The notes below the pieces were generated by a model. The model saw only the letters and a list, made by a program, of their open reading frames with translations. It searched no databases and was not told where the DNA came from. The translations under genes were made by a program, and so were the position numbers. From Bacteroidales bacterium (lineage in GTDB: Bacteria > Bacteroidota > Bacteroidia > Bacteroidales > JAFGXI01), in assembly GCA_016936665.1 (NCBI GenBank), contig JAFGXI010000010.1, forward strand, positions 136,611 to 200,610: a DNA stretch of 64,000 nt, in the 5' to 3' direction. Positions within the stretch are counted from its first letter, which is position 1. The number at the start of each line of letters is the position of its first letter. This document shows, piece by piece, positions 1 to 9,126 of the stretch.

Positions 1-1459
1 GGAATGTACTGTTTTGTTCCGGATCTAAAACTTCTAATAAAGCTGAAGAAGGATCACCGTGAGCCGATTGCCCTAGCTTATCGATCTCGTCTAAAACAAA
101 AACAGGATTGTCGCTTTTAGCTCTTTTTATATTTTCGATAATTCTGCCCGGCATGGCTCCAATATAAGTTCTACGATGCCCTCTTATTTCGCTTTCGTCG
201 TGCATACCACCTAAAGACATTCGAACGTATTTACGACCAAGCGATTCTGCAATCGACTTACCTAAAGATGTTTTACCAACACCAGGAGGGCCATACAAAC
301 ATAAAATTGGCGTTTTTAAATTGGCTTTTAACTTTAAAACTGCTAAATATTCTAAGATACGTTCCTTTACATCGTCTAATCCGGAATGATCTTTATCGAG
401 AATCTTCTTCGCCCTTTTTAAATCGAAATTATCTTTAGTTATTTCGTTCCAAGGCAATTCTAACATAACTTGTAAATAATTCAATTGTATAGAATATTCG
501 CCAATATGTGGATTCATTCTCGATAACTTCGATAATTCTTTTTCGAAATGTTCGGCTACTTTTTTAGACCAAAGTTTGGCTTGTGCTATCGATTTAAGTT
601 CTTCAATATCTAAGTCGATGGGGTTATTCCCCAGCTCATCTTGGATAGTTTTAATTTGTTGATTAAGAAAATATTCGCGTTGTTGTTTATCGATATCCAT
701 TCTGACTTTCGTTTGAATATCGTTTTTCATTTCCAACTCTTGAACCTGGCGGACTAACAGTGCAAGAAGTGTTTTAGCACGCTCTCGCATATCGTCAATC
801 TCAAGTAATTGTTGTTTTTTCTGGCTTTCAACATCTGCATTCGAACTAATAAAGTTAACTAAGAAGTTCAAATTTTCGATATTTTTGATTGCAAAAGAAG
901 CTTCTTCCGGAATGTTAATTGACAGCTTGATAATTTTTAAAGAAAGATCTTTTAAGCTTCCCACAATTGCCTTATATTCATCGTCTTTTTCGATGGGTTT
1001 TACATCTCCAAGTGGTGTAACTCTTGCTTTAAGAAAAGGTGTTGTTTCGATAATTTCCTCTAATGCAAAGCGTTTTTTTCCTTGTAAAATAGCTGATGTT
1101 GTTCCATCGGGTAATTCTAAAACTTTTACCACTTCGGCCATTGTACCTATCGAGTACAAACTTTCTTTAGTCGGATTTTCATCGTCCGGATTGCGCTGAG
1201 CTACCGCACCAATCAAGGTTTTGTTTTCGTATGCATCTTTAATTAATGCCAACGATTTTGTTCTTCCTACCGAAATAGGAAAAATTATCCAAGGGAAAAG
1301 CACAGTATTTCGTAATGGTAATATTGGCAGAATTTCTGGTATATCTGTCGTTTCGTCGATTAATTCTTCGGAGCCATCAATAATTGGAATAAACTCTGAC
1401 CGTTCGTCAGTGTCTCCTCCCATTAAAAAGCTAAATGTTTTTTTTATATTTTTTTTCAT
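1..1459 (-). CDS. lon: ATP-dependent protease La (Lon), N-terminal part, truncated by window edge
   Basis: Reading the minus strand from the ATG at 1459 gives an open frame of about 486 codons that runs off the window. The first ~40 residues are a variable acidic leader. The Lon substrate-binding domain follows (motif PILPLRNTVLFP near residue 45), then a helical coiled-coil region and the AAA+ module, with Walker A GPPGVGKTSLGKS and Walker B VFVLDEID visible. The frame ends just after DPEQNS, so the rest of the AAA+ domain and the Ser-Lys protease domain lie outside the window. Lon is a cytoplasmic quality-control protease acting on misfolded and regulatory proteins. Its upstream region carries a perfect 17-bp palindrome, a candidate operator. 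I saw no clean Bacteroidota promoter. Confidence 0.95.
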   Translation of the reverse strand, partial: MKKNIKKTFSFLMGGDTDERSEFIPIIDGSEELIDETTDIPEILPILPLRNTVLFPWIIFPISVGRTKSLALIKDAYENKTLIGAVAQRNPDDENPTKESLYSIGTMAEVVKVLELPDGTTSAILQGKKRFALEEIIETTPFLKARVTPLGDVKPIEKDDEYKAIVGSLKDLSLKIIKLSINIPEEASFAIKNIENLNFLVNFISSNADVESQKKQQLLEIDDMRERAKTLLALLVRQVQELEMKNDIQTKVRMDIDKQQREYFLNQQIKTIQDELGNNPIDLDIEELKSIAQAKLWSKKVAEHFEKELSKLSRMNPHIGEYSIQLNYLQVMLELPWNEITKDNFDLKRAKKILDKDHSGLDDVKERILEYLAVLKLKANLKTPILCLYGPPGVGKTSLGKSIAESLGRKYVRMSLGGMHDESEIRGHRRTYIGAMPGRIIENIKRAKSDNPVFVLDEIDKLGQSAHGDPSSALLEVLDPEQNSTF

Positions 1460-1514
1460 CTTACTGATATTCTTACTATTAATTAAATTTAAAATCCGGC
1501 CTATTATCAACTGC

Positions 1515-1531
1515 TGTGACAAGTTGTCACA
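1515..1531. promoter_or_regulatory. Perfect 17-bp palindrome upstream of lon (candidate operator)
   Basis: TGTGACAAGTTGTCACA has two 8-bp arms around a single central G. It lies 56 bp upstream of the lon ATG and about 157 bp upstream of the small plus-strand gene. The symmetry and size suit a dimeric DNA-binding protein. It is not the CIRCE/HrcA sequence. There is no T-tract, so a terminator is unlikely. The function is inferred from position only. Confidence 0.4.
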
Positions 1532-1687
1532 ATATCAATTTGTTTTAGGCGGAGCGCTCTATAGTCAAGTAACATGCCAAAATGCAACTAGATGTTACGG
1601 CTAAGCAAAAAGATAAAAAAAATCTATTTTTTTAATAATAAAACTTTTCAATTTTACGTTATTGTATTAAAAATATAAATCGTGCCT

Positions 1688-1879
1688 ATGAAACACCAGT
1701 CTACACTCATTTTCCACACTAACTCTTTAAAAAATCAAAGCATAGATATTTTCGACTTAAAACAGTGGTTCGACGAAGAGTATCTGTTTAGGGAACAATT
1801 TAAAGTTTTAAAAGACATCACTTTAAAATCCCCAAAAATAAAAATCTTAGAAGAGTTAAAAGAAAGAAGCGAGTATTAA
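1688..1879 (+). CDS. Small hypothetical protein (63 aa)
   Basis: A short frame starting at ATG 1688 (an in-frame GTG at 1682 is an alternative) encodes a charged, Lys/Glu-rich peptide with no signal sequence or membrane segment. I do not recognise a family. The C-terminal codons and the stop lie inside a 17-bp perfect hairpin that also holds the end of the convergent PatB gene; the two stop codons overlap by two bases. That arrangement, and the AT-rich gap upstream, favour a real gene, but no homology supports it and I see no consensus promoter. Confidence 0.4.
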   Translation: MKHQSTLIFHTNSLKNQSIDIFDLKQWFDEEYLFREQFKVLKDITLKSPKIKILEELKERSEY

Positions 1880-1895
1880 CTCGCTTCTTTCTTTT
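1858..1895. terminator. Bidirectional intrinsic terminator shared by convergent genes
   Basis: A perfect 17-bp inverted repeat (1858-1874 with 1879-1895) surrounds a 4-nt loop and is A-rich on one flank and T-rich on the other. It contains the last codons and stop codons of both the small plus-strand gene and the minus-strand PatB gene, so it can terminate both transcripts. Confidence 0.8.
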
Positions 1896-3057
1896 GGCCG
1901 ATTGCATCTTTTAACTGATGCATTGCTTTTTTAACAACCGATAACGAACAAGCGATATTCATTCGCATAAACCCTGAACCTTCTTTTCCAAACCCTTTGC
2001 CTTGATTAAGTCCTAATCCGGCTTGGTGAATAATAAAATGATTCAACGCTTGGTCGGAATAGTTTAAAGCACTAAAATCTAACCAAAGTAAATAAGTTCC
2101 TTCGGGTTCTACAAGCTTTACTTGAGGCATTTCTTCTACTAAAAATTGCCTGACCCACTCTATATTATTTTTAAGATAAGTCAATAATTGCTCAAGCCAA
2201 GCTTCCCCTTCATTATAAGCTGTCTCCAAAGCTACATTTCCAAATATATTGCCTAAAGACAAATGATATGCTTCCAAAATTTCGTTGTACCTATGCAATA
2301 ATTTCTCATTTTCAATTATTAAAAAAGAACTACTCAGTCCCGCTAAATTGAAAGTTTTACTTGGAGCCATAAGTGTAATACATTGTTGGGAAGCTGCTTC
2401 TGATACTGTTGCTAAAGGGCAATGTTGATGTGGTCGGAAAATTAAATCGGAGTGAATTTCGTCGGAAACCATCAAAATATCGTTTTTTAAGCAAATCTCA
2501 CTTAGTTCGAGTAGTTCTTCTTTAGACCAAACCCTACCTACCGGATTGTGTGGGTTACTGATGACAATCATTTTCGTTCTTTGATCAATCTGACTTTTAA
2601 GCAATGAAAAGTCCATAGTATATCGATTGTTTTCGAACTTTAATGCATTGCTGACCAATTGCCTACCATGATCTAGTATTGATGCAAAAAACGGATGGTA
2701 CACCGGCGGCTGTATGATAATTTTATCGCCCGGACTTGTAAAAGCATTCACGAGTAATGCTAATCCGGGAACCACTCCGGGAGTGAAACTAATATGTTGA
2801 GATTCCACGCTCCAAGCATGTCGTTTAAGTAGCCAATTTACAATGCTTTCGTTAAAAGATTGTGACCGAAATGTATATCCGAATACATCTTTCTCGGCTT
2901 CTTTCCGAATCGCTTCTCGAATGAATTCTGGCGTCTGGAAATCCATATCTGCAACCCACATTGGAATTACATCTTCTTTTTTAAAAAGCTTAGCTCTTAG
3001 GTCGTACTTTACAGAGTTAGTATTTTCTCTATTGATATGTTGATCGAAATTATACAT
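1876..3057 (-). CDS. patB: PatB/MalY-family PLP-dependent C-S lyase (putative cystathionine beta-lyase)
   Basis: This 393-aa protein is a fold-type I PLP enzyme. The N-terminus has PMWVADMDF, typical of the MalY/PatB family. The PLP-binding Asp and Tyr lie in VSDEIHSDL, and Lys234 in APSKTFNLAGL should form the internal aldimine. Family members cleave C-S bonds in cystathionine or cysteine conjugates, giving pyruvate, ammonia and a thiol; many annotated aminotransferases of this type are really beta-lyases. It appears to be transcribed alone, with a promoter close to the ATG and a hairpin terminator overlapping its stop codon. The exact substrate cannot be read from sequence. Confidence 0.88.
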   Translation of the reverse strand: MYNFDQHINRENTNSVKYDLRAKLFKKEDVIPMWVADMDFQTPEFIREAIRKEAEKDVFGYTFRSQSFNESIVNWLLKRHAWSVESQHISFTPGVVPGLALLVNAFTSPGDKIIIQPPVYHPFFASILDHGRQLVSNALKFENNRYTMDFSLLKSQIDQRTKMIVISNPHNPVGRVWSKEELLELSEICLKNDILMVSDEIHSDLIFRPHQHCPLATVSEAASQQCITLMAPSKTFNLAGLSSSFLIIENEKLLHRYNEILEAYHLSLGNIFGNVALETAYNEGEAWLEQLLTYLKNNIEWVRQFLVEEMPQVKLVEPEGTYLLWLDFSALNYSDQALNHFIIHQAGLGLNQGKGFGKEGSGFMRMNIACSLSVVKKAMHQLKDAIGQKKEAS

Positions 3058-3071
3058 AAGGTATTTTTTCT

Positions 3072-3105
3072 CAAAATTATCATTTTTATTTAGAACTGTT
3101 TACAA
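3072..3105 (-). promoter_or_regulatory. Candidate Bacteroidota promoter for patB
   Basis: On the minus strand a TTG (3105-3103) and an exact TAnnTTTG element, TAATTTTG (3079-3072), are separated by 23 bp. The -7 element is 15 bp upstream of the patB ATG, implying a very short leader. The spacer is slightly longer than the usual 19-21 bp. Confidence 0.45.
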
Positions 3106-3110
3106 TAAAA

Positions 3111-3137
3111 AAACCAAGCCTTTTTCAGACTTGGTTT
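3111..3137 (-). terminator. Intrinsic terminator after the M3 peptidase gene
   Basis: AAACCAAG and CTTGGTTT form an 8-bp stem with an 11-nt loop, followed on the minus strand by a run of T. It sits 24 bp past the M3 peptidase stop codon. Confidence 0.7.
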
Positions 3138-3160
3138 AATGTTTTAATATCGTTTATGTT

Positions 3161-5296
3161 TTATTTCAAACCTCTTTTTTCTAATAAAGGTTCTATGCTT
3201 GGCTCTTGCCCTTTGAAGTTAACAAACATCTCCATTGCATCTCTTGTGCCTCCTTTAGATAGAATGTTTTCTCGGAACGATGTAGCTGTTTGTTTATCGA
3301 ATAAGCCATTCATTTTGAATGTAGCAAAAGCATCCGAATCTAGAATTGCAGCCCAAATATATCCGTAATAACCGGCAGAGTATCCTCCTCCCCAAATGTG
3401 AGAGAAATAAGTACTTCTGTATCTAACAATTATTTCAGGAATTAAGCCCATTTTATCTAGCGATGATTTTTCAAACTCATTAGTGTTTATTTCAGAAACT
3501 TCGTTTAAAGTATGCCAATCCATATCTAGCAAGGCCGCTGCAAGATATTCTACCGTAACAAATCCTTGATTAAATTTACCGGCTTTATCCATTTTTTCTA
3601 GTAATTCATCTGGAATAACTTCACCGGTTTGATAATGTTTTGCAAACGATTTAATCACTTCCGGTTCTGCAGCCCAATTCTCCATTATTTGAGATGGTAA
3701 TTCAACAAAATCTCTGGGTACAGAGGTTCCTGTTAATGAGTAATAAGTAGTGTTGGCTAGTAAACCATGAAGCGCATGTCCGAACTCATGAAATAAAGTT
3801 TCCACTTCTTCGAAGGTTAAAAGTGATGGTGCTGTTTCTGTTGGTTTTGAAAAATTACATACCATTGAAATTAGAGGAATAATTCTTTTACCATCCTCTT
3901 TATACTCTTTTCTGAAAGCGGTCATCCAAGCACCTGATCTTTTTGAAGTTCGAGGAAACCAATCTTGGTACAAAATACCAATCAAACTACCGTCGGCATC
4001 TTTAACCTCGAAAACAGTTACATCTTCGTGGTATTTATCGATGTTGTTTACCTCTGTAAAGGTAATTCCATAAAGTTTATTAGCAACGTCGAAGGCTCCG
4101 TTTCTAACATTTTCAAGTTTGAAATAAGGACGTAAAACCTCATCATCTAAAGCATATTTTTGTTGTTTTAGTTTGTTAGTGTAATACCACCAATCCCAAT
4201 GTTCTAATTTGAATTTTTCGCCTGACTGATCGATCACTTCTTGCAAAGCTGAAGCTTCATTTTTTGCAACGGGCAAAGCTGCTGCCATTAATTTATCGAG
4301 CAGTTCGTATACTTTATCCGGCGTTTTTGCCATGTTATTATCTAAAACATAGGACGCGAAGTTTTTAAAACCTAATAAATTGGCTTTTTTCACTCTTAAA
4401 TTGGCAATCTGAGCGACAATTGTTTTGTTATCGCTTTCGTTGTTGTTATCGCCTCTGTTAATGTATGCTTTATGTAACTTTTCACGCAATGCTCTATTAT
4501 CTGCATTTTGCATAAAAGGCCATATAGAAGGGTACTGCAATGTAAAAATCCATTGTCCTTCTTTACCCATTTCCTTAGCAGTCATAGCAGCTGCTTCGAT
4601 AGCCGACTCAGGTAAACCTGCCAATTCTGTTTTATCTTCAATTACTAATTGGAAGGCATTGGTTTCGTCTAAAACATTCTTTTTAAACTTCAATTGTAAA
4701 TCGGCAATTTCTGCATTTACTTTTCTTAAAGCTTCTTGATCTTCTGCATTCAATAACGCACCTCCTCTAACAAAATCTTTGTAATGTTCCTCAAGTACTT
4801 TCTTTTGTTCATCGTCTAAATTCAAAGAAGTAGCATTATCGTGCACAGCTTTAATTTTTTCAAAAAGAGCTTGATTCATCATCACATCGTCCATTACTTT
4901 AGTAATTAACGGTGTGATTTCTTCTGCTACTTTTTGCATTTCGTCACTATTAACAGCACCCGAAAGATTGAAAAATACATTAGAAATTCTTTCTATAAGC
5001 ATGCCCGAATTTTCTAAAGCCAAAATAGTATTGTCAAAATTAGCAGGCTCTGTGTTGCTAACAATTGCATTAATAGCCTCCTCCTGTTGTCTGATGGCTT
5101 CTTTAAATGCCGGCACATAATCGGTCACTTTGATTTCGGAAAATGGAGGCGTTCCGTATGGCGTATTCCATTCTTTTAAAAGAGAATTATTCATAAGCGA
5201 ATCGTTTTGTGTAGTTGAGTCGTTGATTTCAGTTTTCTGCTGACAAGACCATAAGCCCATAGCAACTATTAAAACCAACCCGTAGAACTTTTTCAT
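3161..5296 (-). CDS. dcp: M3-family zinc metallopeptidase, Dcp-like lipoprotein
   Basis: This 711-aa protein starts with a lipoprotein signal peptide (lipobox GLWSC near residue 18), so the mature enzyme should be lipid-anchored in the envelope. The M3 zinc site is clear: HEFGH at 503-507 and the third ligand Glu532 in the VELPSQ segment. Length and architecture match peptidyl-dipeptidase Dcp / oligopeptidase A, which remove dipeptides from or cleave short peptides. It follows alaS by 27 bp in the same direction and is probably cotranscribed. Dcp-type specificity rather than OpdA-type is inferred from family resemblance. Confidence 0.9.
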   Translation of the reverse strand: MKKFYGLVLIVAMGLWSCQQKTEINDSTTQNDSLMNNSLLKEWNTPYGTPPFSEIKVTDYVPAFKEAIRQQEEAINAIVSNTEPANFDNTILALENSGMLIERISNVFFNLSGAVNSDEMQKVAEEITPLITKVMDDVMMNQALFEKIKAVHDNATSLNLDDEQKKVLEEHYKDFVRGGALLNAEDQEALRKVNAEIADLQLKFKKNVLDETNAFQLVIEDKTELAGLPESAIEAAAMTAKEMGKEGQWIFTLQYPSIWPFMQNADNRALREKLHKAYINRGDNNNESDNKTIVAQIANLRVKKANLLGFKNFASYVLDNNMAKTPDKVYELLDKLMAAALPVAKNEASALQEVIDQSGEKFKLEHWDWWYYTNKLKQQKYALDDEVLRPYFKLENVRNGAFDVANKLYGITFTEVNNIDKYHEDVTVFEVKDADGSLIGILYQDWFPRTSKRSGAWMTAFRKEYKEDGKRIIPLISMVCNFSKPTETAPSLLTFEEVETLFHEFGHALHGLLANTTYYSLTGTSVPRDFVELPSQIMENWAAEPEVIKSFAKHYQTGEVIPDELLEKMDKAGKFNQGFVTVEYLAAALLDMDWHTLNEVSEINTNEFEKSSLDKMGLIPEIIVRYRSTYFSHIWGGGYSAGYYGYIWAAILDSDAFATFKMNGLFDKQTATSFRENILSKGGTRDAMEMFVNFKGQEPSIEPLLEKRGLK

Positions 5297-5323
5297 ATGA
5301 TTAACAGTTTAAATTTTATTTTT

Positions 5324-7942
5324 TTAATTCTTGATGATTTGCATTGCACGTTCGATGACTTTATCTAAACCGGAAACATCTTTACCTCCGGCAGTTGCAA
5401 AGAAAGCTTGTCCTCCTCCGCCACCTTGTATAAGCTTAGCTAATTCGCGGACTAAATTTCCTGCATGCAAGTTTTTACCGGATACTAAATCGTCCGATAT
5501 CATAATTGTAATATTTGGTTTTCCTTGAATATCAGCTGCTAAAAGTAAAAATAAATGGTCGATTTCTCCTTTGAGTTGAAATGCTATATCCTTTGCTATT
5601 CCAGCATCGTCTAATTGAACTTTTTTGGCGATAAAGTTAATGCCATTTATTAGCTCGACAGAAGATTTCAATTCAGATTTTAAATTGGCCGATGCCATTT
5701 TCTGAAACTGATCTATTTGCTTCTTCAACTGAGCGTTTTCCAACATCATTGAGTCAATCGACTTAACAATATCGGTCGAAGATTTCAGCTTATTATCAAT
5801 TTCTTTTAATGTTGATAATTTATCGTTAACAAACTGCTCAGCAGCATCGGCAACAACGGCCTCTATCCTTCTTACTCCAGCAGCAACCGACGTTTCTATT
5901 GTTATTTTCAATAGGCCCAAATCACCTGTTGCCTTTGCATGTGTTCCTCCACACAATTCAACAGACGCTCCAAATCGAATCACTCTTACACTGTCGCCGT
6001 ACTTTTCGCCGAACAATGCCATTGCGCCCATTTCTTGCGCTTCTGCCATCGATGCATTTCTATTTTCTTGCAAGGCTTCATTTTGTCTAATTAAACGATT
6101 AACCAAACTCTCGGTTTGTGCTATTTCTTCGGGGTTTAATTTTTGAAAATGTGAAAAGTCGAATCGCAAATAGCGATCTGTAACATAAGAACCTTTTTGC
6201 TCTACATGTGTTCCAAGAACTTGTCGCAAAGCATAATGCAACAGGTGAGTCGCAGAATGATGAGATGCTGTTTGTTGTCGTTTTTCAACATCTACTCTTA
6301 ATACAAATCTACCTTCTAATTGTTGAGGCAATTTCGAAGTATAGTGTATCATTAGACCATGCTCTTTTTGGGTGTCGAAAACCGTTATTGTTTCACCTGC
6401 AATTTCAATCTTTCCTTGATCGCCTATTTGCCCACCACTTTCACCATAAAATGGTGTTCGATTAAAAACTAGGTGATATACTATCTTCCCCTTAACTGTT
6501 GTTTTTCTATATCTAATTAACTGCGCCTCAGCTTCTATTTGGTCATATCCAACAAAAACATTATCTGTAGCAGGATTTAAAATCGTCCAGTCATCGGTTT
6601 CTACAGCAGCATCGTTTCGAGAACGTTGTTTCTGCTGTTCCATTGCCTGATCAAATGCAACTTTATCGACCTGCAACTGATTCTCTTTTAGTATCAATTC
6701 TGTTAAATCTAGCGGAAAGCCATAAGTATCGTATAACTCAAATGCAACATTCCCATCGAAATGCGTTTGTGTTTTATCGTGTTTTTGAATGGCTTGTTCA
6801 AGAATCTGTATCCCTTTAGCTAAGGTACGTAAAAACGCATTTTCTTCTTCTAAAATAACTTTTTCGAGAAGCTCTCGTTGCGCTTTTAATTCGACAAAAG
6901 CATCGCCCATCTCGTGAACCAAAACGGCAACCAGTTTGTGAATTATTGGAGATTCTTGTCCTAAAAAGGTGTAGGCATACCTGACTGCACGTCGTAAAAT
7001 TCTGCGAATCACATAACCGGCACCTGAGTTAGATGGTAATTGACCATCGGTTATTGCAAAGCTAATAGCACGTAGATGATCTGCTACTACCCGCATAGCA
7101 ATATCTTCTTTATCGTTGGTTCCGTATTTTTTATTGGTTAGCCTCGCTATTTCTTGAATAATCGGCTGAAATATGTCCGTGTCGTAATTCGATTTTTTAC
7201 CTTGAACAGTCATTGCAAGACGCTCAAATCCCATACCTGTATCGACATGCTGTGCCGGTAACTTTTCTAGCGAGCCATCGGCTTTACGGTTGAATTGAAT
7301 GAAAACTAAATTCCAAATTTCAATAACTTGCGGATGGTCTTGATTAACTAACTCCTTGCCATCTACATTACTTCGTTCTTCGTCTGACCTTAGATCTACG
7401 TGAATTTCGCTACAAGGGCCACAAGGGCCTTGGTCGCCCATTTCCCAGAAATTATCTTTCTTAGATCCGTTAATAATTCGAGATTCAGAGATCCATTTTA
7501 TCCAAAAATCCGATGCTTCATCGTCGCGTTGAAGTCCATCCGATGCATCGCCGCCAAATACGGTGATGTACAATCTGTTTTTATCAATTTTTAATACAGT
7601 AGTTAAATATTCCCATGCCCATTCTATTGCTTCTTCTTTAAAATAATCGCCAAACGACCAGTTTCCTAGCATTTCGAACATAGTATGATGATAGGTATCG
7701 TGCCCTACTTCTTCTAAGTCGTTATGTTTTCCACTTACGCGAAGACATTTTTGAGTATCGGCAACTCTTGGAGCCGGAGCTAATCCATTGCCTAGAAAGG
7801 CTTCTTTAAACTGATTCATCCCTGCATTGGTAAACATCAAAGTAGGATCATCTTTAATGACCATAGGTGCTGACGGAACAATTTTATGAGATTTTGAATT
7901 GAAAAAATCTAAAAAAGATTGTCGTAATTCTTTTGCGTTCAT
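5324..7942 (-). CDS. alaS: Alanyl-tRNA synthetase
   Basis: This 872-aa class II synthetase has the full AlaRS layout: the aminoacylation domain with TNAGMNQFK near the N-terminus, a tRNA-recognition region, the editing domain with HHSATHLLH near 561-569 and CGGTHA at 664-669 (zinc and editing residues), and a C-terminal DHHA1-like domain with a glycine-rich GGGGGQ segment. It charges tRNA-Ala and clears mischarged Ser/Gly. It is the first gene of an apparent alaS-dcp transcript, divergent from the M23 peptidase operon. Confidence 0.97.
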   Translation of the reverse strand: MNAKELRQSFLDFFNSKSHKIVPSAPMVIKDDPTLMFTNAGMNQFKEAFLGNGLAPAPRVADTQKCLRVSGKHNDLEEVGHDTYHHTMFEMLGNWSFGDYFKEEAIEWAWEYLTTVLKIDKNRLYITVFGGDASDGLQRDDEASDFWIKWISESRIINGSKKDNFWEMGDQGPCGPCSEIHVDLRSDEERSNVDGKELVNQDHPQVIEIWNLVFIQFNRKADGSLEKLPAQHVDTGMGFERLAMTVQGKKSNYDTDIFQPIIQEIARLTNKKYGTNDKEDIAMRVVADHLRAISFAITDGQLPSNSGAGYVIRRILRRAVRYAYTFLGQESPIIHKLVAVLVHEMGDAFVELKAQRELLEKVILEEENAFLRTLAKGIQILEQAIQKHDKTQTHFDGNVAFELYDTYGFPLDLTELILKENQLQVDKVAFDQAMEQQKQRSRNDAAVETDDWTILNPATDNVFVGYDQIEAEAQLIRYRKTTVKGKIVYHLVFNRTPFYGESGGQIGDQGKIEIAGETITVFDTQKEHGLMIHYTSKLPQQLEGRFVLRVDVEKRQQTASHHSATHLLHYALRQVLGTHVEQKGSYVTDRYLRFDFSHFQKLNPEEIAQTESLVNRLIRQNEALQENRNASMAEAQEMGAMALFGEKYGDSVRVIRFGASVELCGGTHAKATGDLGLLKITIETSVAAGVRRIEAVVADAAEQFVNDKLSTLKEIDNKLKSSTDIVKSIDSMMLENAQLKKQIDQFQKMASANLKSELKSSVELINGINFIAKKVQLDDAGIAKDIAFQLKGEIDHLFLLLAADIQGKPNITIMISDDLVSGKNLHAGNLVRELAKLIQGGGGGQAFFATAGGKDVSGLDKVIERAMQIIKN

Positions 7943-8068
7943 ACGTTATTAACAGTAATTGTTAAAAGTTTAACATTTTGTTTTTCCGACACTTACAAAG
8001 CTTGCTAACAGTTTTTAAACGAAAGAATGTTAAAAATAGTCAAGAACATTTTATATGCCATCGGATCA

Positions 8069-8099
8069 TTTGCAAAGTTAGATTATTTAATTAAATTTG
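8069..8099 (+). promoter_or_regulatory. Consensus Bacteroidota promoter for the M23 peptidase operon
   Basis: TTTG (8069-8072), a 19-bp spacer and TAAATTTG (8092-8099) match the Bacteroidota consensus TTTG-N19-TAnnTTTG. The expected transcription start is near 8106, giving a leader of about 45 nt before the ATG at 8152. Confidence 0.72.
8073..8080 (-). promoter_or_regulatory. Candidate -7 element for alaS
   Basis: TAACTTTG on the minus strand matches TAnnTTTG exactly and would place the alaS start of transcription near 8067, about 125 nt before the ATG. No good -33 element is seen at the right spacing. It abuts the -33 element of the divergent promoter. Confidence 0.35.
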
Positions 8100-8151
8100 C
8101 GAATTTGAGATAAGATATACTCAAAAGTTTGGTTAAAAATTATCGAATTGC

Positions 8152-9126
8152 ATGGCGAAAAATAAATTTAAGTATAATCCAGAAACTGTTTCTTACGATT
8201 TAGTAGATCACTCGTTTGGAAAAAAGCTTCTGAGATTGTTACCTCATTTTATTAGCGTTTTATTTACAAGCACTATTATAGTTTTTCTGTTTTTCTTTTT
8301 TATAGATTCTCCAAAAGAGAAAGCTTTAAAGAGACAAAATCAGGAGATTATAGCTAATTATCAGTTCCTTAATAAAGAGTTGGATGAGATTAACGATGTT
8401 TTAAAGGAAATGAAATATCGTGATGAAAATATTTACAGAACAATTTTCGAAGCAGAACCTATTTCGGACGAAATAAGAAAGGCTGGTTTTGGGGGGAGCG
8501 ATAATTATACCGATTTAAGAAGACTCGATCCAAACCAAATTGTTGCAAAAACAGTAGAGCGTTTCGATATTTTATCAAAACAATTGTATGTTCAATCGAT
8601 ATCTTTCGACGAAGTGGCTGAGCTTGCCAAAAACAAAGAAAAAATGGTAAGTTCTGTTCCTTCAATTATGCCTATTGCTTTAGATGAATTAACACGAATA
8701 TCTTCGCCATTTGGTCGACGTATCGACCCTGTTTACGGGACATGGAAAATGCACGAAGGCATGGACTTTACTGCTAAAACAGGAACTCCAATACACGTTA
8801 CCGGTGATGGTGTTGTTGTTGAGATCGAACGTTCGATTAGAGGTTATGGCAATAATATTATTATAGATCATGGTTTTGGTTACAAAACACGTTATGCTCA
8901 TTTGCATACCATAGGAGTAGTCGAAGGACAAAAAGTTAAACGTGGCGAAGTTATTGGCACTGTAGGCAATACAGGGAAATCTGTTGGCCCTCACTTACAT
9001 TACGAAGTGCATAAGAAAAACGTGCCTATCGATCCTATTAATTTTTATTTTGAAGATATTACACCTGAGCAATATAACGAGATGATTTTGCAATCTACTC
9101 AACCCGGTGGACAATCTTTAGATTAA
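8152..9126 (+). CDS. Membrane-anchored M23-family metallopeptidase
   Basis: This 324-aa protein has a cytoplasmic N-terminus, one transmembrane segment at about 33-51, a coiled coil (about 55-90), and a C-terminal LytM/M23 domain with all expected zinc and catalytic residues: His201 and Asp205 in HEGMD, the HLH at 250-252, and His281/His283 in GPHLHYEV. M23 enzymes cut peptide crosslinks in peptidoglycan or regulate amidases. The intact site predicts an active endopeptidase rather than an EnvC-like activator. It leads a four-gene operon with overlapping or abutting reading frames and has its own consensus promoter. Confidence 0.92.
   Translation: MAKNKFKYNPETVSYDLVDHSFGKKLLRLLPHFISVLFTSTIIVFLFFFFIDSPKEKALKRQNQEIIANYQFLNKELDEINDVLKEMKYRDENIYRTIFEAEPISDEIRKAGFGGSDNYTDLRRLDPNQIVAKTVERFDILSKQLYVQSISFDEVAELAKNKEKMVSSVPSIMPIALDELTRISSPFGRRIDPVYGTWKMHEGMDFTAKTGTPIHVTGDGVVVEIERSIRGYGNNIIIDHGFGYKTRYAHLHTIGVVEGQKVKRGEVIGTVGNTGKSVGPHLHYEVHKKNVPIDPINFYFEDITPEQYNEMILQSTQPGGQSLD

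Noticed and set aside
885..1604. Two plus-strand open frames opposite lon (104 and 127 codons)
   Set aside because: They lie antisense to a clear Lon coding sequence with intact motifs and have no recognisable domain; the second merely runs on into the upstream region.
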